The notes: generated from the letters alone by a model not told the origin. A stretch of 15,498 nucleotides of DNA from JAUNBG01 sp964442735 (GCA_964442735.1 CAYUAP010000113.1:1-15498); one strand, 5' to 3'; positions 6,720 through 14,716 are shown, numbered from the stretch's first letter. Program-made: numbers and translations.

Positions 6720-7687
6720 TATTCCGATTTCTCCTTGTTCTTCTGGAGATGGTGATGTTCTATCAGTTCTTTTTGTTTTAAGAGACGCTCCGCTAATTTA
6801 CGCATGGGAGGTCCAATAACGTTTCCCTCGTAGACGGCTATATTGGAACCGTTCAGTTTTGCACGGCGAACCTCGGTCAAGATCAATCTGGCCCGATTCA
6901 GTTCTTCTTCCGTCGGAGAAAAGGCTTGATGCGCCCATTCCACCTGTTTCGGATGCAACAGAAGACATCCGGCAAACCCCATTTCGTACATTTTCCGCTC
7001 TTCCAGTAAAAAATGCTCCCGATCATTTAAATCAAGCCAGGGCGTATCAATGGGTAAAAGACCCGCCGCACGAGCTGTTATCGCAATAACCGTCCGTGGA
7101 TACTCCAGAACCGCAGTCAAATGGGTTCCCATTCCCGATAAATCGTCCAGATAGTCTTCGCCCCCCAGACATAAAGCAACGAGACGACTACTAGCCATGG
7201 CAATATCATGAAGATTCAAAACGGCAGAAGTCGTTTCTATTAACGGTGCCAAACGAAATTTACCGATATTCCAGCCATGTCGATTTTCTTCCCGACTCAA
7301 GATATCATCCAAATAACACAATTCCTGTGCCGTTCGGATTTTTGTTGGCATAAATCCAGTTAAGTCGGAAAAAATCAATGCCTCCATATCAGATTGAAAA
7401 TCAGGTGTTCCAATTGGGTTGATACGAATAAAGACCGTTCGATTCCGGAAGGTACCGTTCAAAAACAATTGAATCAGATTCTCCCGTGCTTCAGAACGAT
7501 GCTCTGAAGGCACTGAATCTTCCAGGTCTAAAATCAATACATCGGCTTGAGAACGAAGTCCGCTTTCTAAAAAACGCTTGTTATTGGCTGGTATAAACAG
7601 GATACTCCGCATTAACGGATACAAAGAACTATCGGACTGAAAATTCGGTGATGATGTCGTTTTCCATGGTATAAAATCATTGGTCAT
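6719..7687 (-). CDS. HpcH/HpaI aldolase / citrate lyase beta (CitE)-like lyase, second copy
   Basis: 322 residues from the ATG at 7687. The start is set by a strong GGAGG 6 bases upstream, and the SD itself lies inside the last codons of the preceding gene. The frame is open further upstream to 7912, but that part overlaps the other lyase in a different frame and has no family resemblance. CitE-type landmarks are MRSILFIPAN (about 26), ILDLEDSVP with the metal-binding Glu, VFIRINPIG, CLGGEDYLDDLSG and FAGCLLLHPKQVEWA. Such TIM-barrel enzymes cleave or form malyl-, citramalyl- or similar CoA esters with Mg2+; the actual substrate is not evident. About 25 residues precede the conserved start. 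The gene overlaps the upstream paralogue by 11 bases and the kinase by 1, so the three are co-translated. The call to the family is firm, to the reaction weak. Confidence 0.88.
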   Translation of the reverse strand: MTNDFIPWKTTSSPNFQSDSSLYPLMRSILFIPANNKRFLESGLRSQADVLILDLEDSVPSEHRSEARENLIQLFLNGTFRNRTVFIRINPIGTPDFQSDMEALIFSDLTGFMPTKIRTAQELCYLDDILSREENRHGWNIGKFRLAPLIETTSAVLNLHDIAMASSRLVALCLGGEDYLDDLSGMGTHLTAVLEYPRTVIAITARAAGLLPIDTPWLDLNDREHFLLEERKMYEMGFAGCLLLHPKQVEWAHQAFSPTEEELNRARLILTEVRRAKLNGSNIAVYEGNVIGPPMRKLAERLLKQKELIEHHHLQKNKEKSE

Positions 7688-8474
7688 GTTCCGCCTCCTC
7701 CATAATTCTCTGAAGACGTTCGATATGTGGTCTTTCATAGAGTTGACCTTCGAACTCCAAAACTCCCCCACCCTGCTGTCGAAAACGTTCAATGATTCTA
7801 TGAATATTATCATAATCGTTACAATGAAACATTTTATTAATGAACGGAACCTGACCTGGATGAATTGCCAGTTTACCATCGAAACCGAAATCAATGGCCA
7901 TTTGAATTTCACGTTCCAGTAAAGAATAATCTTTATAATTTAAAGAGGGTGTATCGTAGACTTTTTTTTGAAAAGCCCGCGCAAACAAAACGAGTCGAGT
8001 CCGAATAGGAGCCAAAACCTCCGGACTATTTTTTATATTGGAGATACAGGTCAAATCCTCCGCCCCCAAGGCCAGGGCATCAATATAATCGGATTCGGCA
8101 ATTTGCTCCAGTCGGACTAACCCCTTCGGTGTTTCCACAAGTGCTATATTTTTTTTATCAAGAAGCAAATTTCGATACGGAATCAAAAAATCAACATTCT
8201 CCATTTTGGGAAACATAAATCCATCAATCCGAAAAGAGGCCAAAATCGTTAGTTCACGATCAATATGATCTTGATTCACGCGGACAAAACATGGACAGGA
8301 CAAGGTATTATTTTCAAGAAAAAAAGATAACAGGCCGAGAGCCGCCTGTTTTTGATCTTCTGGAATGGAATCTTCCAAATCAAAAATAACAGCATCCGCC
8401 GATAATTCGTTCAGATGATTCAAAAACCTGGAAATCACCGGAACAAAAAGAAGACTTCTTGAACAAAAGGCCAT
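7677..8474 (-). CDS. HpcH/HpaI aldolase / citrate lyase beta (CitE)-like lyase, first copy
   Basis: 265 residues from ATG 8474: MAFCSRSLLFVPV matches the usual beginning of the family. Further landmarks are VIFDLEDSIPE (metal-binding Glu), CFVRVNQ, ALGAEDLTCIS and FGFDGKLAIHPGQVPFIN. All key positions are kept, so it should be active on a CoA ester such as malyl- or citramalyl-CoA, with the substrate unknown. The frame continues to a TTG at 8549 (290 residues) after a G-rich AGGGGG, but the predicted transcription start (about 8555) falls at that G-run, leaving no leader, so I prefer 8474 although it lacks an SD. It is the first gene of a three-gene operon with a related lyase and an FHA-GAF histidine kinase. 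The two lyases are clearly diverged, suggesting different substrates or a hetero-oligomer rather than a recent duplication. Confidence 0.85.
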   Translation of the reverse strand: MAFCSRSLLFVPVISRFLNHLNELSADAVIFDLEDSIPEDQKQAALGLLSFFLENNTLSCPCFVRVNQDHIDRELTILASFRIDGFMFPKMENVDFLIPYRNLLLDKKNIALVETPKGLVRLEQIAESDYIDALALGAEDLTCISNIKNSPEVLAPIRTRLVLFARAFQKKVYDTPSLNYKDYSLLEREIQMAIDFGFDGKLAIHPGQVPFINKMFHCNDYDNIHRIIERFRQQGGGVLEFEGQLYERPHIERLQRIMEEAEHDQ

Positions 8475-8561
8475 AATCAATGAAAATCTATAAAAATCGT
8501 ATCCAGTATGATGTATCAAATCCCCATTTAGAATACATCTACAATACAAACACTACCCCCT

Positions 8562-8589
8562 ATTATGACTAAATTAATTATTTTGACAA
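8562..8589 (-). promoter_or_regulatory. Promoter of the lyase-lyase-kinase operon
   Basis: On the minus strand TTGTCA (8589-8584) and CATAAT (8567-8562) are separated by 16 bases. The predicted start near 8555 gives a leader of about 80 bases to the ATG at 8474. It lies back to back with the purD promoter: the two -35 boxes are only about 20 bases apart, so one regulator could affect both. Confidence 0.5.
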
Positions 8590-8608
8590 GAGTATTTAAA
8601 AAAGTTTA

Positions 8609-8636
8609 TTGACTTGGTATCCAAATAGGCTATACT
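8609..8636 (+). promoter_or_regulatory. Sigma70-type promoter of purD
   Basis: TTGACT at 8609-8614 and TATACT at 8631-8636, with a 16-base spacer, match the promoter at 922-949 in both boxes and spacing. The start would be near 8643, giving a leader of about 93 bases. No known riboswitch was recognised in the leader. Confidence 0.65.
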
Positions 8637-8735
8637 TTAGATAATAATAAAATGGAGGAGGGTCACAGGCATATCCAGAATAAAATTGGAACGGCCCTTC
8701 GTTTATTTACTGAAAAAGAATCAGGAGGAATCGGA

Positions 8736-10028
8736 ATGAATCTATTAGTTATTGGCAATGGAGGACGGGAACATGCCTTGGCATGGAAATTGGGACAGAG
8801 TTCGAGGGTGGAAACTGTTTATGTTGCGCCGGGTAATGCCGGAACGGCAATAGATGCGGTCAATGTCCCGATTAAAGTAGATGATTTTTCCGGACTAATA
8901 TCCTTCGCTAAAAAAAACAATGTTGGTTTAACAGTAGTAGGCCCGGAAGTTCCTTTAACGGAAGGTATTGTTGACATATTTGAAAAAGAGAAATTGCGAA
9001 TTTTTGGTCCTAATAAAAGAGCGGCAAATATTGAGGGAAGTAAAATATTTTGTAAAGAGATACTAAAAAAAGCATCCGTACCAACGGCCTCCTGGCAAAC
9101 CTTCGAAGAACTTCAGGATGCCTTGGATTATCTTCAGAATAGTGTTGACAAACCATTTGTCGTAAAGGCAGATGGTCTTGCAGCAGGAAAAGGCGTTATC
9201 GTTTGCGATAATCGGGAAGAAGCCTTAAAGGCCGTCCAACGAATCTGTTTTGATAAAGAATTTGGTTCTGCCGGTAAAAAATTTATCATAGAGGATCGTC
9301 TAACCGGCTTGGAAGCGAGTGTTTTGGCAATAACAGATGGTAAAACAATTATGACCCTACAGCCGGCACAAGATCATAAAGCGGCCTGGGACGGCGACAA
9401 GGGACCGAATACCGGAGGAATGGGGGCCTACTGCCCCGCATCGTTAATTGATGATGAAATACTCCATTGGATAGAAGAAAACGTTCTCCTTCCAACTGTT
9501 CACACAATGAATAAAACCGGAAATTCCTTTAAAGGAATTCTATATGCCGGTCTTATGATGACCTCCAATGGTCCCCAGGTCCTCGAATATAACGCCCGAT
9601 TCGGCGATCCGGAATGTCAACCCCTACTAATGCGGTTAAAAACCGATCTGGTCGATGTTATGGAAGCGGTTATCGATGGACGTCTGTCCGAAATGGAACC
9701 GTTAGCTTGGGATACCCGACCTGCCGTATGTGTGGTCATGGCTAGTAAAGGTTATCCAGGTTCCTATCCCAAGGGTGATGTTATCCATGGTTTAAAAGAC
9801 GTCGATCAAATTCCGGACGTTAAAGTATTTCATGCAGGTACAACCATACACAACGAACAAGTCATTACGTCCGGCGGACGCGTTCTCGGCGTGACCGCGC
9901 TTGGAAATACGGTTGCGGATGCTAAAGAAAAAGCCTATCAGGCTGTACAAAAAATATACTGGAAGGGCTCTTGGTACCGAACCGATATCTCCGATAAAGA
10001 AATTCAATTCGTTCAAACTAAAAAATAA
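8736..10028 (+). CDS. purD: Phosphoribosylamine--glycine ligase (GAR synthetase), purD
   Basis: 430 residues, the usual length for PurD. The enzyme joins glycine to 5-phosphoribosylamine using ATP, the second step of de novo purine synthesis, in the cytosol. The N-terminus MNLLVIGNGGREHALAWKL is the standard Rossmann-like start. The ATP-grasp part contains KADGLAAGKGV, the GPNTGGMGAY loop and LEYNARFGDPECQ, which carries the metal ligands and is typical of PurD. The start at 8736 is chosen because AGGAGG lies 7 bases upstream and because family alignment begins here. The frame is open to an ATG at 8652, which would add 28 residues with no family counterpart and lies only about 9 bases from the predicted transcript start. 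It is a single-gene unit, divergent from the lyase operon, with no other pur genes adjacent. Confidence 0.96.
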   Translation: MNLLVIGNGGREHALAWKLGQSSRVETVYVAPGNAGTAIDAVNVPIKVDDFSGLISFAKKNNVGLTVVGPEVPLTEGIVDIFEKEKLRIFGPNKRAANIEGSKIFCKEILKKASVPTASWQTFEELQDALDYLQNSVDKPFVVKADGLAAGKGVIVCDNREEALKAVQRICFDKEFGSAGKKFIIEDRLTGLEASVLAITDGKTIMTLQPAQDHKAAWDGDKGPNTGGMGAYCPASLIDDEILHWIEENVLLPTVHTMNKTGNSFKGILYAGLMMTSNGPQVLEYNARFGDPECQPLLMRLKTDLVDVMEAVIDGRLSEMEPLAWDTRPAVCVVMASKGYPGSYPKGDVIHGLKDVDQIPDVKVFHAGTTIHNEQVITSGGRVLGVTALGNTVADAKEKAYQAVQKIYWKGSWYRTDISDKEIQFVQTKK

Positions 10029-10053
10029 AACTGACATTACAAAAAAGAAAAAT

Positions 10054-10278
10054 GTAACCGTTCACAGATATAATGTGAAACCAAGGATATAAAGTGAAAC
10101 CAAGGATAACACTGATTTTCACGGATATTTTTTTGGCAAACAAACTTTTTTATGATAAAATTATTTATTATCATAGATAAAATTATTTCGTTTGTTATTG
10201 TAAAATTTGTATTTTACGGCAGACTATCTGTGTTTATCCGTGATATCCGTGGTTCCAAAATCGTTCGTGAATGGTTAC
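10054..10278 (-). mobile_element. MITE-like element copy B (225 bp), inverted relative to copy A
   Basis: Its reverse complement matches copy A along the whole length, including the ends (GTAACC...GGTTAC), the TATGATAA/TTATCATA hairpin and the segment TTTGTTTGCCAAAAAA. The flanking octamers are AGAAAAAT (10046-10053) and AGAAAAAG (10279-10286), 7 of 8 identical, consistent with an 8-bp target duplication. It differs from copy A in having only one ACAATAACAAACGAAA unit but a 19-bp tandem duplication near the other end (10068-10086, 10087-10105). It lies between convergent genes (purD and the PHP gene). Confidence 0.8.
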
Positions 10279-10453
10279 AGAAAAAGTATACATTAAGGGC
10301 TAATCATTCCAAGGATTATATTTTTTAAATATCTTTAATAATGACCAGCCCCAAGGATTCCTCCGCATCTTCTCGTGAAAATATGAGCTGCGGACAGAAT
10401 ATACCTGTTTTTATATATATCTGTATTTATCACCACCTATTTTACAAACATAA
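10279..10453. other. Convergent intergenic region with one GC-rich hairpin
   Basis: TCCGCA at 10362-10367 pairs with TGCGGA at 10389-10394, and an inner CTC/GAG adds three pairs. No T-run follows directly on either strand, although TTTTTATATATAT lies about 17 bases to the right. It might terminate purD-side transcripts weakly. No gene was seen. Confidence 0.25.
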
Positions 10454-11926
10454 TCACCAACCAATCGGCTGTGTCCAACCAATTTCATTTTCCGGTTTGT
10501 TACGGGCATAAACTTTTGTCTTTTTATCCGAAGTAATAATGGCACGAACATAAAGATCTTCTTTTGCCATTTTGTATGTTGCCTCGGTTCCCTCGACTTC
10601 CATAAACGTTTGCCCTATTTGATCGGAGTAAATATAGCCGGTACGCGCCGGTTGACCTTCTGCGGCAGGATCATCGAACTTCACCATAGACTGATCAAAA
10701 CCTTTTTTCGTTCCAACAAATCGGATTTTGTAGGAAACCCCTTTTTCCGCATGAACTTTTACAAACAAAGAACGTTCCTTCGCCTCGAATTGAAGATCAT
10801 CCAATTCAATACCGGTCGAAGAATAAAATTCGCCTTTGTTCAAGGCCTTCATAATGGCCTGAATGGAGAGCGATTCAGCCCGAACAGTTACCCAACCGAT
10901 TCCAGGGCTGGCAATAGCCCCTGGTGCAAAATAGGCATGCGAATCGTCAGTAGCCGCCCCATAAACCGGTGGATATCCCTGTGCAAGCCGGAAGGAAGTC
11001 ACAATGTCCCAAAACTTTTCCTGATGCCACATCTTCGGATTATATTTTCCGATGGGTCGAGGAGGGGAATCAGCGTTACAATTCTCAAACAGGACTAAAA
11101 ATCGATTGTTAATCAAGTCCTGCGGTGTGACACTAAAATGAACCCATTCCGGATGATTCACCATTAGAAGCGACTGATTACCTGTTTGACCTGCATGTTG
11201 ACGAAGTAAAATATTTGTTTTGCGAATCGACTCTTCTATGGTTGACGTTTTAACAAAAGGAATAGTATTCGTTACATTAATCGCATTCATGTGAAGCTGA
11301 CGGTCACCAACAGAATCGTTAATTTCATGTCCGGGAATAATCAGAAATTTTCCCGGATCGTTCAGTTTCATAATCAACTCGGCAATCGTCTTGAGTCGTA
11401 CTTCTTTAACACCATTTTTTTCACGGGTTTCAACCCAATCACCATATTTTTTACAATATCGATCAAATTGATCCTGGGCGACATTTTTTCCGACAATACG
11501 CCATCGACCGCCGGGCGCAAACGCTTCGGACGAATCAATTTTATATTCACCTGCTGCAATCCATTTCTTCCACCAATTCGCCTGCATTTCCTCCCCAAAT
11601 TGGAGAAATGAATGATCGGACGGTACAATAAAATCGTAACCATTGTCCCGATACCAATCAAAAGCGAGTTCCGGAATTGCATTTCCATCGCTCCAAAGAG
11701 TGTGCATATGTAAACAACCTCGATACCATTTTGGTTTTGAAGGCGCTACTTTTCCGGTCAAAATCTTTTCATTCTGCGTTACATCACGAAGATTCATTTT
11801 CGCAATTTCACGTTCCAGGGCAATACGTGCCCCTTGTGCATACAACAAGGATGAACCTGTTACAAGACACAGAAAAAAAAGAGGTCCAATAAAATATTGG
11901 AAAAAATTGTAAATATTCTTTTTCAT
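10454..11926 (-). CDS. Secreted PHP-domain metal-dependent hydrolase (phosphoesterase-like)
   Basis: 490 residues. A basic, hydrophobic N-terminus (1-30), probably cleaved after LLYA, marks export. The PHP core is complete: HMH in GCLHMHTLWSDG (H73, H75), PSDH (D104, H105), PGHE (E201), LHMNAINV (H212), VNHPEW (H258) and DDSH (about 327-330). These residues bind two or three metal ions in PHP hydrolases, which act on phosphate esters or DNA ends; the substrate is unknown. Residues from about 375 look like a beta-rich C-terminal domain (FYSSTGIELDDLQFEA onward), as is common in secreted members with a calcineurin-like or PHP core. It lies 15 bases after the lipoprotein gene and ends a four-gene unit with exported products. 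The only SD hint is a weak GGGA before the ATG. Confidence 0.85.
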   Translation of the reverse strand: MKKNIYNFFQYFIGPLFFLCLVTGSSLLYAQGARIALEREIAKMNLRDVTQNEKILTGKVAPSKPKWYRGCLHMHTLWSDGNAIPELAFDWYRDNGYDFIVPSDHSFLQFGEEMQANWWKKWIAAGEYKIDSSEAFAPGGRWRIVGKNVAQDQFDRYCKKYGDWVETREKNGVKEVRLKTIAELIMKLNDPGKFLIIPGHEINDSVGDRQLHMNAINVTNTIPFVKTSTIEESIRKTNILLRQHAGQTGNQSLLMVNHPEWVHFSVTPQDLINNRFLVLFENCNADSPPRPIGKYNPKMWHQEKFWDIVTSFRLAQGYPPVYGAATDDSHAYFAPGAIASPGIGWVTVRAESLSIQAIMKALNKGEFYSSTGIELDDLQFEAKERSLFVKVHAEKGVSYKIRFVGTKKGFDQSMVKFDDPAAEGQPARTGYIYSDQIGQTFMEVEGTEATYKMAKEDLYVRAIITSDKKTKVYARNKPENEIGWTQPIGW

Positions 11927-11941
11927 AAACAGGTCCCAATT

Positions 11942-12394
11942 TTATTTTTTAAGTTCAAATTTCAAGGTATTTTCCCCGGCAACAATTTCACACGTTAAAC
12001 CACTGGTTGCAATATTATTATATTTTGCGGGAATACGAGGAGCTTTTTTCTCAATCGTAAACGTGGCAGTGGGATCATCATCGCCTTTAACCGTTTCTGT
12101 ACCGACAATTTTTTCAGAATAAATGGAAACTTTAGCCGAACCAATCGGAATACCATCACCCGACTTTAAAGTAGTCGCATTAATAATTTCACCGTTGAGA
12201 ATTTCGGCGGAAGAATCACGTTGCCCTGAAATCACAAATGTAATTTTTCCGTCTTCCAAAGGCTTTCCGTCAAATGTAACTGTTCCTTTAACCTGTCCCG
12301 TTGGAATGGAACTTTTTTTTGTACATCCGGAAAAATCTAATAATATTACGGCACAAATAAATAATAGAGGAAGAATCGTCAATATCTTTTTCAT
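11942..12394 (-). CDS. Transthyretin/carboxypeptidase-regulatory-like lipoprotein
   Basis: 150 residues. The signal peptide MKKILTILPLLFICAVILL ends in a lipobox-like FSGC (Cys24), followed by charged and Ser residues, so it should be lipid-anchored. The mature part has GQVKGTVTFDGKPLEDGKITFV (about 33-54, quoted here by its ends GQVKGTV and GKITFV) and ends IPAKYNNIATSGLT...GENTLKFELKK. This beta-sandwich pattern is very common in planctomycetes and often sits next to DUF1559 genes, as here. No catalytic residues are expected. An AGGA lies about 9 bases before the ATG. It is 36 bases downstream of the second DUF1559 gene and 15 upstream of the PHP gene, so it is co-transcribed. The role is presumably structural or in the envelope; that is inference. 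Confidence 0.8.
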   Translation of the reverse strand: MKKILTILPLLFICAVILLDFSGCTKKSSIPTGQVKGTVTFDGKPLEDGKITFVISGQRDSSAEILNGEIINATTLKSGDGIPIGSAKVSIYSEKIVGTETVKGDDDPTATFTIEKKAPRIPAKYNNIATSGLTCEIVAGENTLKFELKK

Positions 12395-12430
12395 AAATTA
12401 TATCCTTTTATATTCTAATCATTTTTATTA

Positions 12431-13477
12431 CTAAAGGGTTGTTGTTTCGGAACCGGAACGACTTGCAGCCGCACGATAAACTTCACCGGAAATTGTTTCG
12501 CCAACAAAACGAACGGAAGCATCTCCCATTAAAAAGTTACAACCTCCGGAATGAAAACTATGAAAACCGGCCCCGGCATCCTGCATGGAATCCAGCAGGT
12601 TATATGCTTCGGTCCCGGCTTTAACACCACGCCATTCCTTCAATTTATCATATTGCTTTTGGAGCCAGACCAATTCATAATTGATAGGGTGCGCCGTTGT
12701 AGCCCAAGCGGCCGTTGGAAAACCATTATTTGGATTCATTCCGCCCATGGATTCACCAACCATAAACGTATTGGATAATCCATCATTCACCCCAGCAAGA
12801 CTTGTCGCCCAACCGAAACGTCCGATCATTCCACGAACTTCCATATTCATGCCGTTACAGAAATTTCCGCCACCTTTCAATTTATAGGGATCAACTTCGC
12901 CTGTACTGTATGCCAAGGTCTGATTGGGTCCACCAGTTCCAGTTCTATTGGGATAATCACCCAAACAGGAAGCGTAATCCGAATTACAGTTCCATTTCCA
13001 TGAATTAACACCGTCGGCAGTTAACGCCTTGTAATACTTGGCCGGACCATTTTTACTCGGACAGGTAAACATAGGCATCTCTTGAAGTGTTGTTTGGAAC
13101 AGAGTCGTATTTTTGGAACCACTCCACATCGCTACCTGATTCCAGTCAATAGCAGAATAAATAGAGTTTTGTTCCATTTGGGGTAGAATCCGAAATTGCC
13201 AACTAATGGCATGAATCGGACAATTATAGGTTTTATGATTGACATTATCACACGTACTCGAAACCGAAAACGGCAAACGATTATTGAGATCGTGATAATT
13301 ATGCATAGCCAGTCCAATTTGCTTTAAATTGTTCGTACATTGCATACGGCGTGCTGCTTCTCGTGCCGCCTGAACGGCAGGCAACAGCAATGCAATCAAA
13401 ATTCCAATAATAGCGATCACAACTAAAAGTTCGACAAGAGTAAAACCTTGTCGACTATATTTATGTAATGATTTCAT
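12431..13477 (-). CDS. DUF1559 domain protein with type IV pilin-like N-terminus (copy 2)
   Basis: 348 residues. GFTLVELLVVIAIIGILIAL (about 11-30) is a prepilin-peptidase (class III) signal: cleavage after the Gly, then a hydrophobic helix. The conserved block PAVQAAREAARRMQCTNN and LKQIG follows, then a large DUF1559 domain, ending with the H-X9-DG motif (HSGGCNFLMGDASVRFVGE, with DA in place of DG). These proteins are secreted or form pseudopilus-like structures in planctomycetes; exact function is unknown. GGAG lies 8 bases before the ATG. It is a diverged tandem copy of the gene 62 bases upstream, and precedes the lipoprotein gene by 36 bases. Confidence 0.93.
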   Translation of the reverse strand: MKSLHKYSRQGFTLVELLVVIAIIGILIALLLPAVQAAREAARRMQCTNNLKQIGLAMHNYHDLNNRLPFSVSSTCDNVNHKTYNCPIHAISWQFRILPQMEQNSIYSAIDWNQVAMWSGSKNTTLFQTTLQEMPMFTCPSKNGPAKYYKALTADGVNSWKWNCNSDYASCLGDYPNRTGTGGPNQTLAYSTGEVDPYKLKGGGNFCNGMNMEVRGMIGRFGWATSLAGVNDGLSNTFMVGESMGGMNPNNGFPTAAWATTAHPINYELVWLQKQYDKLKEWRGVKAGTEAYNLLDSMQDAGAGFHSFHSGGCNFLMGDASVRFVGETISGEVYRAAASRSGSETTTL

Positions 13478-13539
13478 AATAATAACTCCATAGAGAACTT
13501 AATCAAAAAAAACAGGGATAAATGACACTTTATTAACAA

Positions 13540-14598
13540 TTATAGTCCGACCGTTTCATGACCACTACGAGACCCCATGGCACGGTAGGGTTCACTCGCT
13601 ACGGTTTCACTGATAAAACGAACAGATCCGTCTCCCATACACATATTCGCCCCCCCTGAATGATAACTGTGAAAACCTGTTCCCGCATCACGGAAAGATT
13701 TAATTATAGTATAGGTATCCGGAGCCCCTTTACTTCCTTTTAGAGCGTCAAGTTCCTGGAATTTTTGACGAACGAATTCACGTTCATAATTAACTGGATG
13801 TGCTGTTGTCGCCCATGCTTCATTGGGAAAACCGTTATGAGGATTTTCACCACCAACCGATTCGCCAACAAGAAAGGTATTCGAAAGACCATCGGTAACA
13901 TCCCCCGGTGTAGCGGACCAACCGAATCGTCCTATCAATCCACGTGATTCATAAAACTGTCCCCCCATTTGTGTCTTGGGACCACATTTATCATCGTCAG
14001 TTGTATTTTCATTTATACTTCCATATGCTGGTTCTTCACCGGTTCCTGTTCGGTTGATATAGTCGCCGATACAATTGGCATAATCGGAATTTGCGCTCCA
14101 TTTCCAGGAATTGACTCCATCAGCAAAAGCGGCTTTATAATATTTATCCGGACGTGGTTTTGAAGGACAGGTCCAAAGAGGCGTCTTTTGAATGACATTT
14201 TGAATCAAATCAGTATTAGCCCCATCGTAACTTGCTGCTTGATGGGCACTAAAATTAAATTGATCATACAGGGCAGTCGCTTCCATTTGAGAAAGAATTC
14301 GAGGCTGCCAACTAAAATAATGCATCATATCTGTTACATAATTATGGCCAGAACAACGGCTTGCCGTCTGGGGAGGAAGACGTTTATTGGAATCCATATA
14401 ATTATGGAGAGCCACACCTATCTGCTTTAGGTTATTCGTACACTGCATGCGGCGAGCTGCTTCACGTGCTGCCTGAACCGCAGGAAGAAGTAACGCAATC
14501 AAAATTCCAATGATTGCTATCACAACCAACAATTCGACAAGAGTAAAGCCCGATAAACGACCGGACATATTCTCCATGTTCAATTTTAATCTTTTCAT
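13540..14598 (-). CDS. DUF1559 domain protein with type IV pilin-like N-terminus (copy 1)
   Basis: 352 residues, the first gene of a four-gene unit. The N-terminus carries GFTLVELLVVIAIIGILIAL (about 17-36), the prepilin-type cleavage and helix, and LLPAVQAAREAARRMQCTNN, identical to the sister gene through this part. The C-terminal motif is the canonical HSGGANMCMGDGSVRF. The centre has several Cys and Trp (SKPRPDKYYKAAFADGVNSW region) shared with copy 2. An AAAGGA lies 5 bases before the ATG. A second in-frame ATG (MENMSG, residue 8) is possible. Presumed exported through a pseudopilin pathway; function unknown. Confidence 0.94.
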   Translation of the reverse strand: MKRLKLNMENMSGRLSGFTLVELLVVIAIIGILIALLLPAVQAAREAARRMQCTNNLKQIGVALHNYMDSNKRLPPQTASRCSGHNYVTDMMHYFSWQPRILSQMEATALYDQFNFSAHQAASYDGANTDLIQNVIQKTPLWTCPSKPRPDKYYKAAFADGVNSWKWSANSDYANCIGDYINRTGTGEEPAYGSINENTTDDDKCGPKTQMGGQFYESRGLIGRFGWSATPGDVTDGLSNTFLVGESVGGENPHNGFPNEAWATTAHPVNYEREFVRQKFQELDALKGSKGAPDTYTIIKSFRDAGTGFHSYHSGGANMCMGDGSVRFISETVASEPYRAMGSRSGHETVGL

Positions 14599-14615
14599 TT
14601 TATTCCTTTCATTAG

Positions 14616-14641
14616 TAAATATGGGTAATAAATATGGGTAA
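14616..14641. repeat. Two perfect 13-bp tandem copies of TAAATATGGGTAA
   Basis: Copies at 14616-14628 and 14629-14641 lie in the presumed leader of the DUF1559 operon, 18 bases before the ATG. Two copies could be a binding site for a regulator or a simple slippage duplication. Confidence 0.6.
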
Positions 14642-14687
14642 ATAAAGAATTTTACTTTCTAAAACTAAAAATATGAAAACCATAATA

Positions 14688-14716
14688 ACCATACAGAAAT
14701 TTCTTCGAAATTGCAA
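14688..14716 (-). promoter_or_regulatory. Candidate promoter with operator-like palindrome for the DUF1559 operon
   Basis: On the minus strand TTGCAA (14716-14711) and TATGGT (14693-14688) are spaced by 17 bases. A perfect inverted repeat, AATTTC-TTC-GAAATT (14698-14712), lies within the spacer and overlaps the -35 box, where a repressor would act. The leader would be about 80 bases. The -10 is weak, so this is tentative. Confidence 0.35.

Noticed and set aside
7688..7912. 75-residue N-terminal extension of the second lyase
   Set aside because: Overlaps the upstream lyase in another frame, has no family resemblance, and a strong GGAGG sits at the shorter start.
8652..8735. 28-residue N-terminal extension of PurD
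   Set aside because: PurD proteins begin at MNLLVIGNGG, AGGAGG precedes that ATG, and the upstream ATG would be almost at the transcript start.
10610..14430. Several plus-strand frames of 60-160 residues opposite the PHP, lipoprotein and DUF1559 genes
   Set aside because: All are antisense shadows of well-supported genes, with no SD and no recognisable domains.
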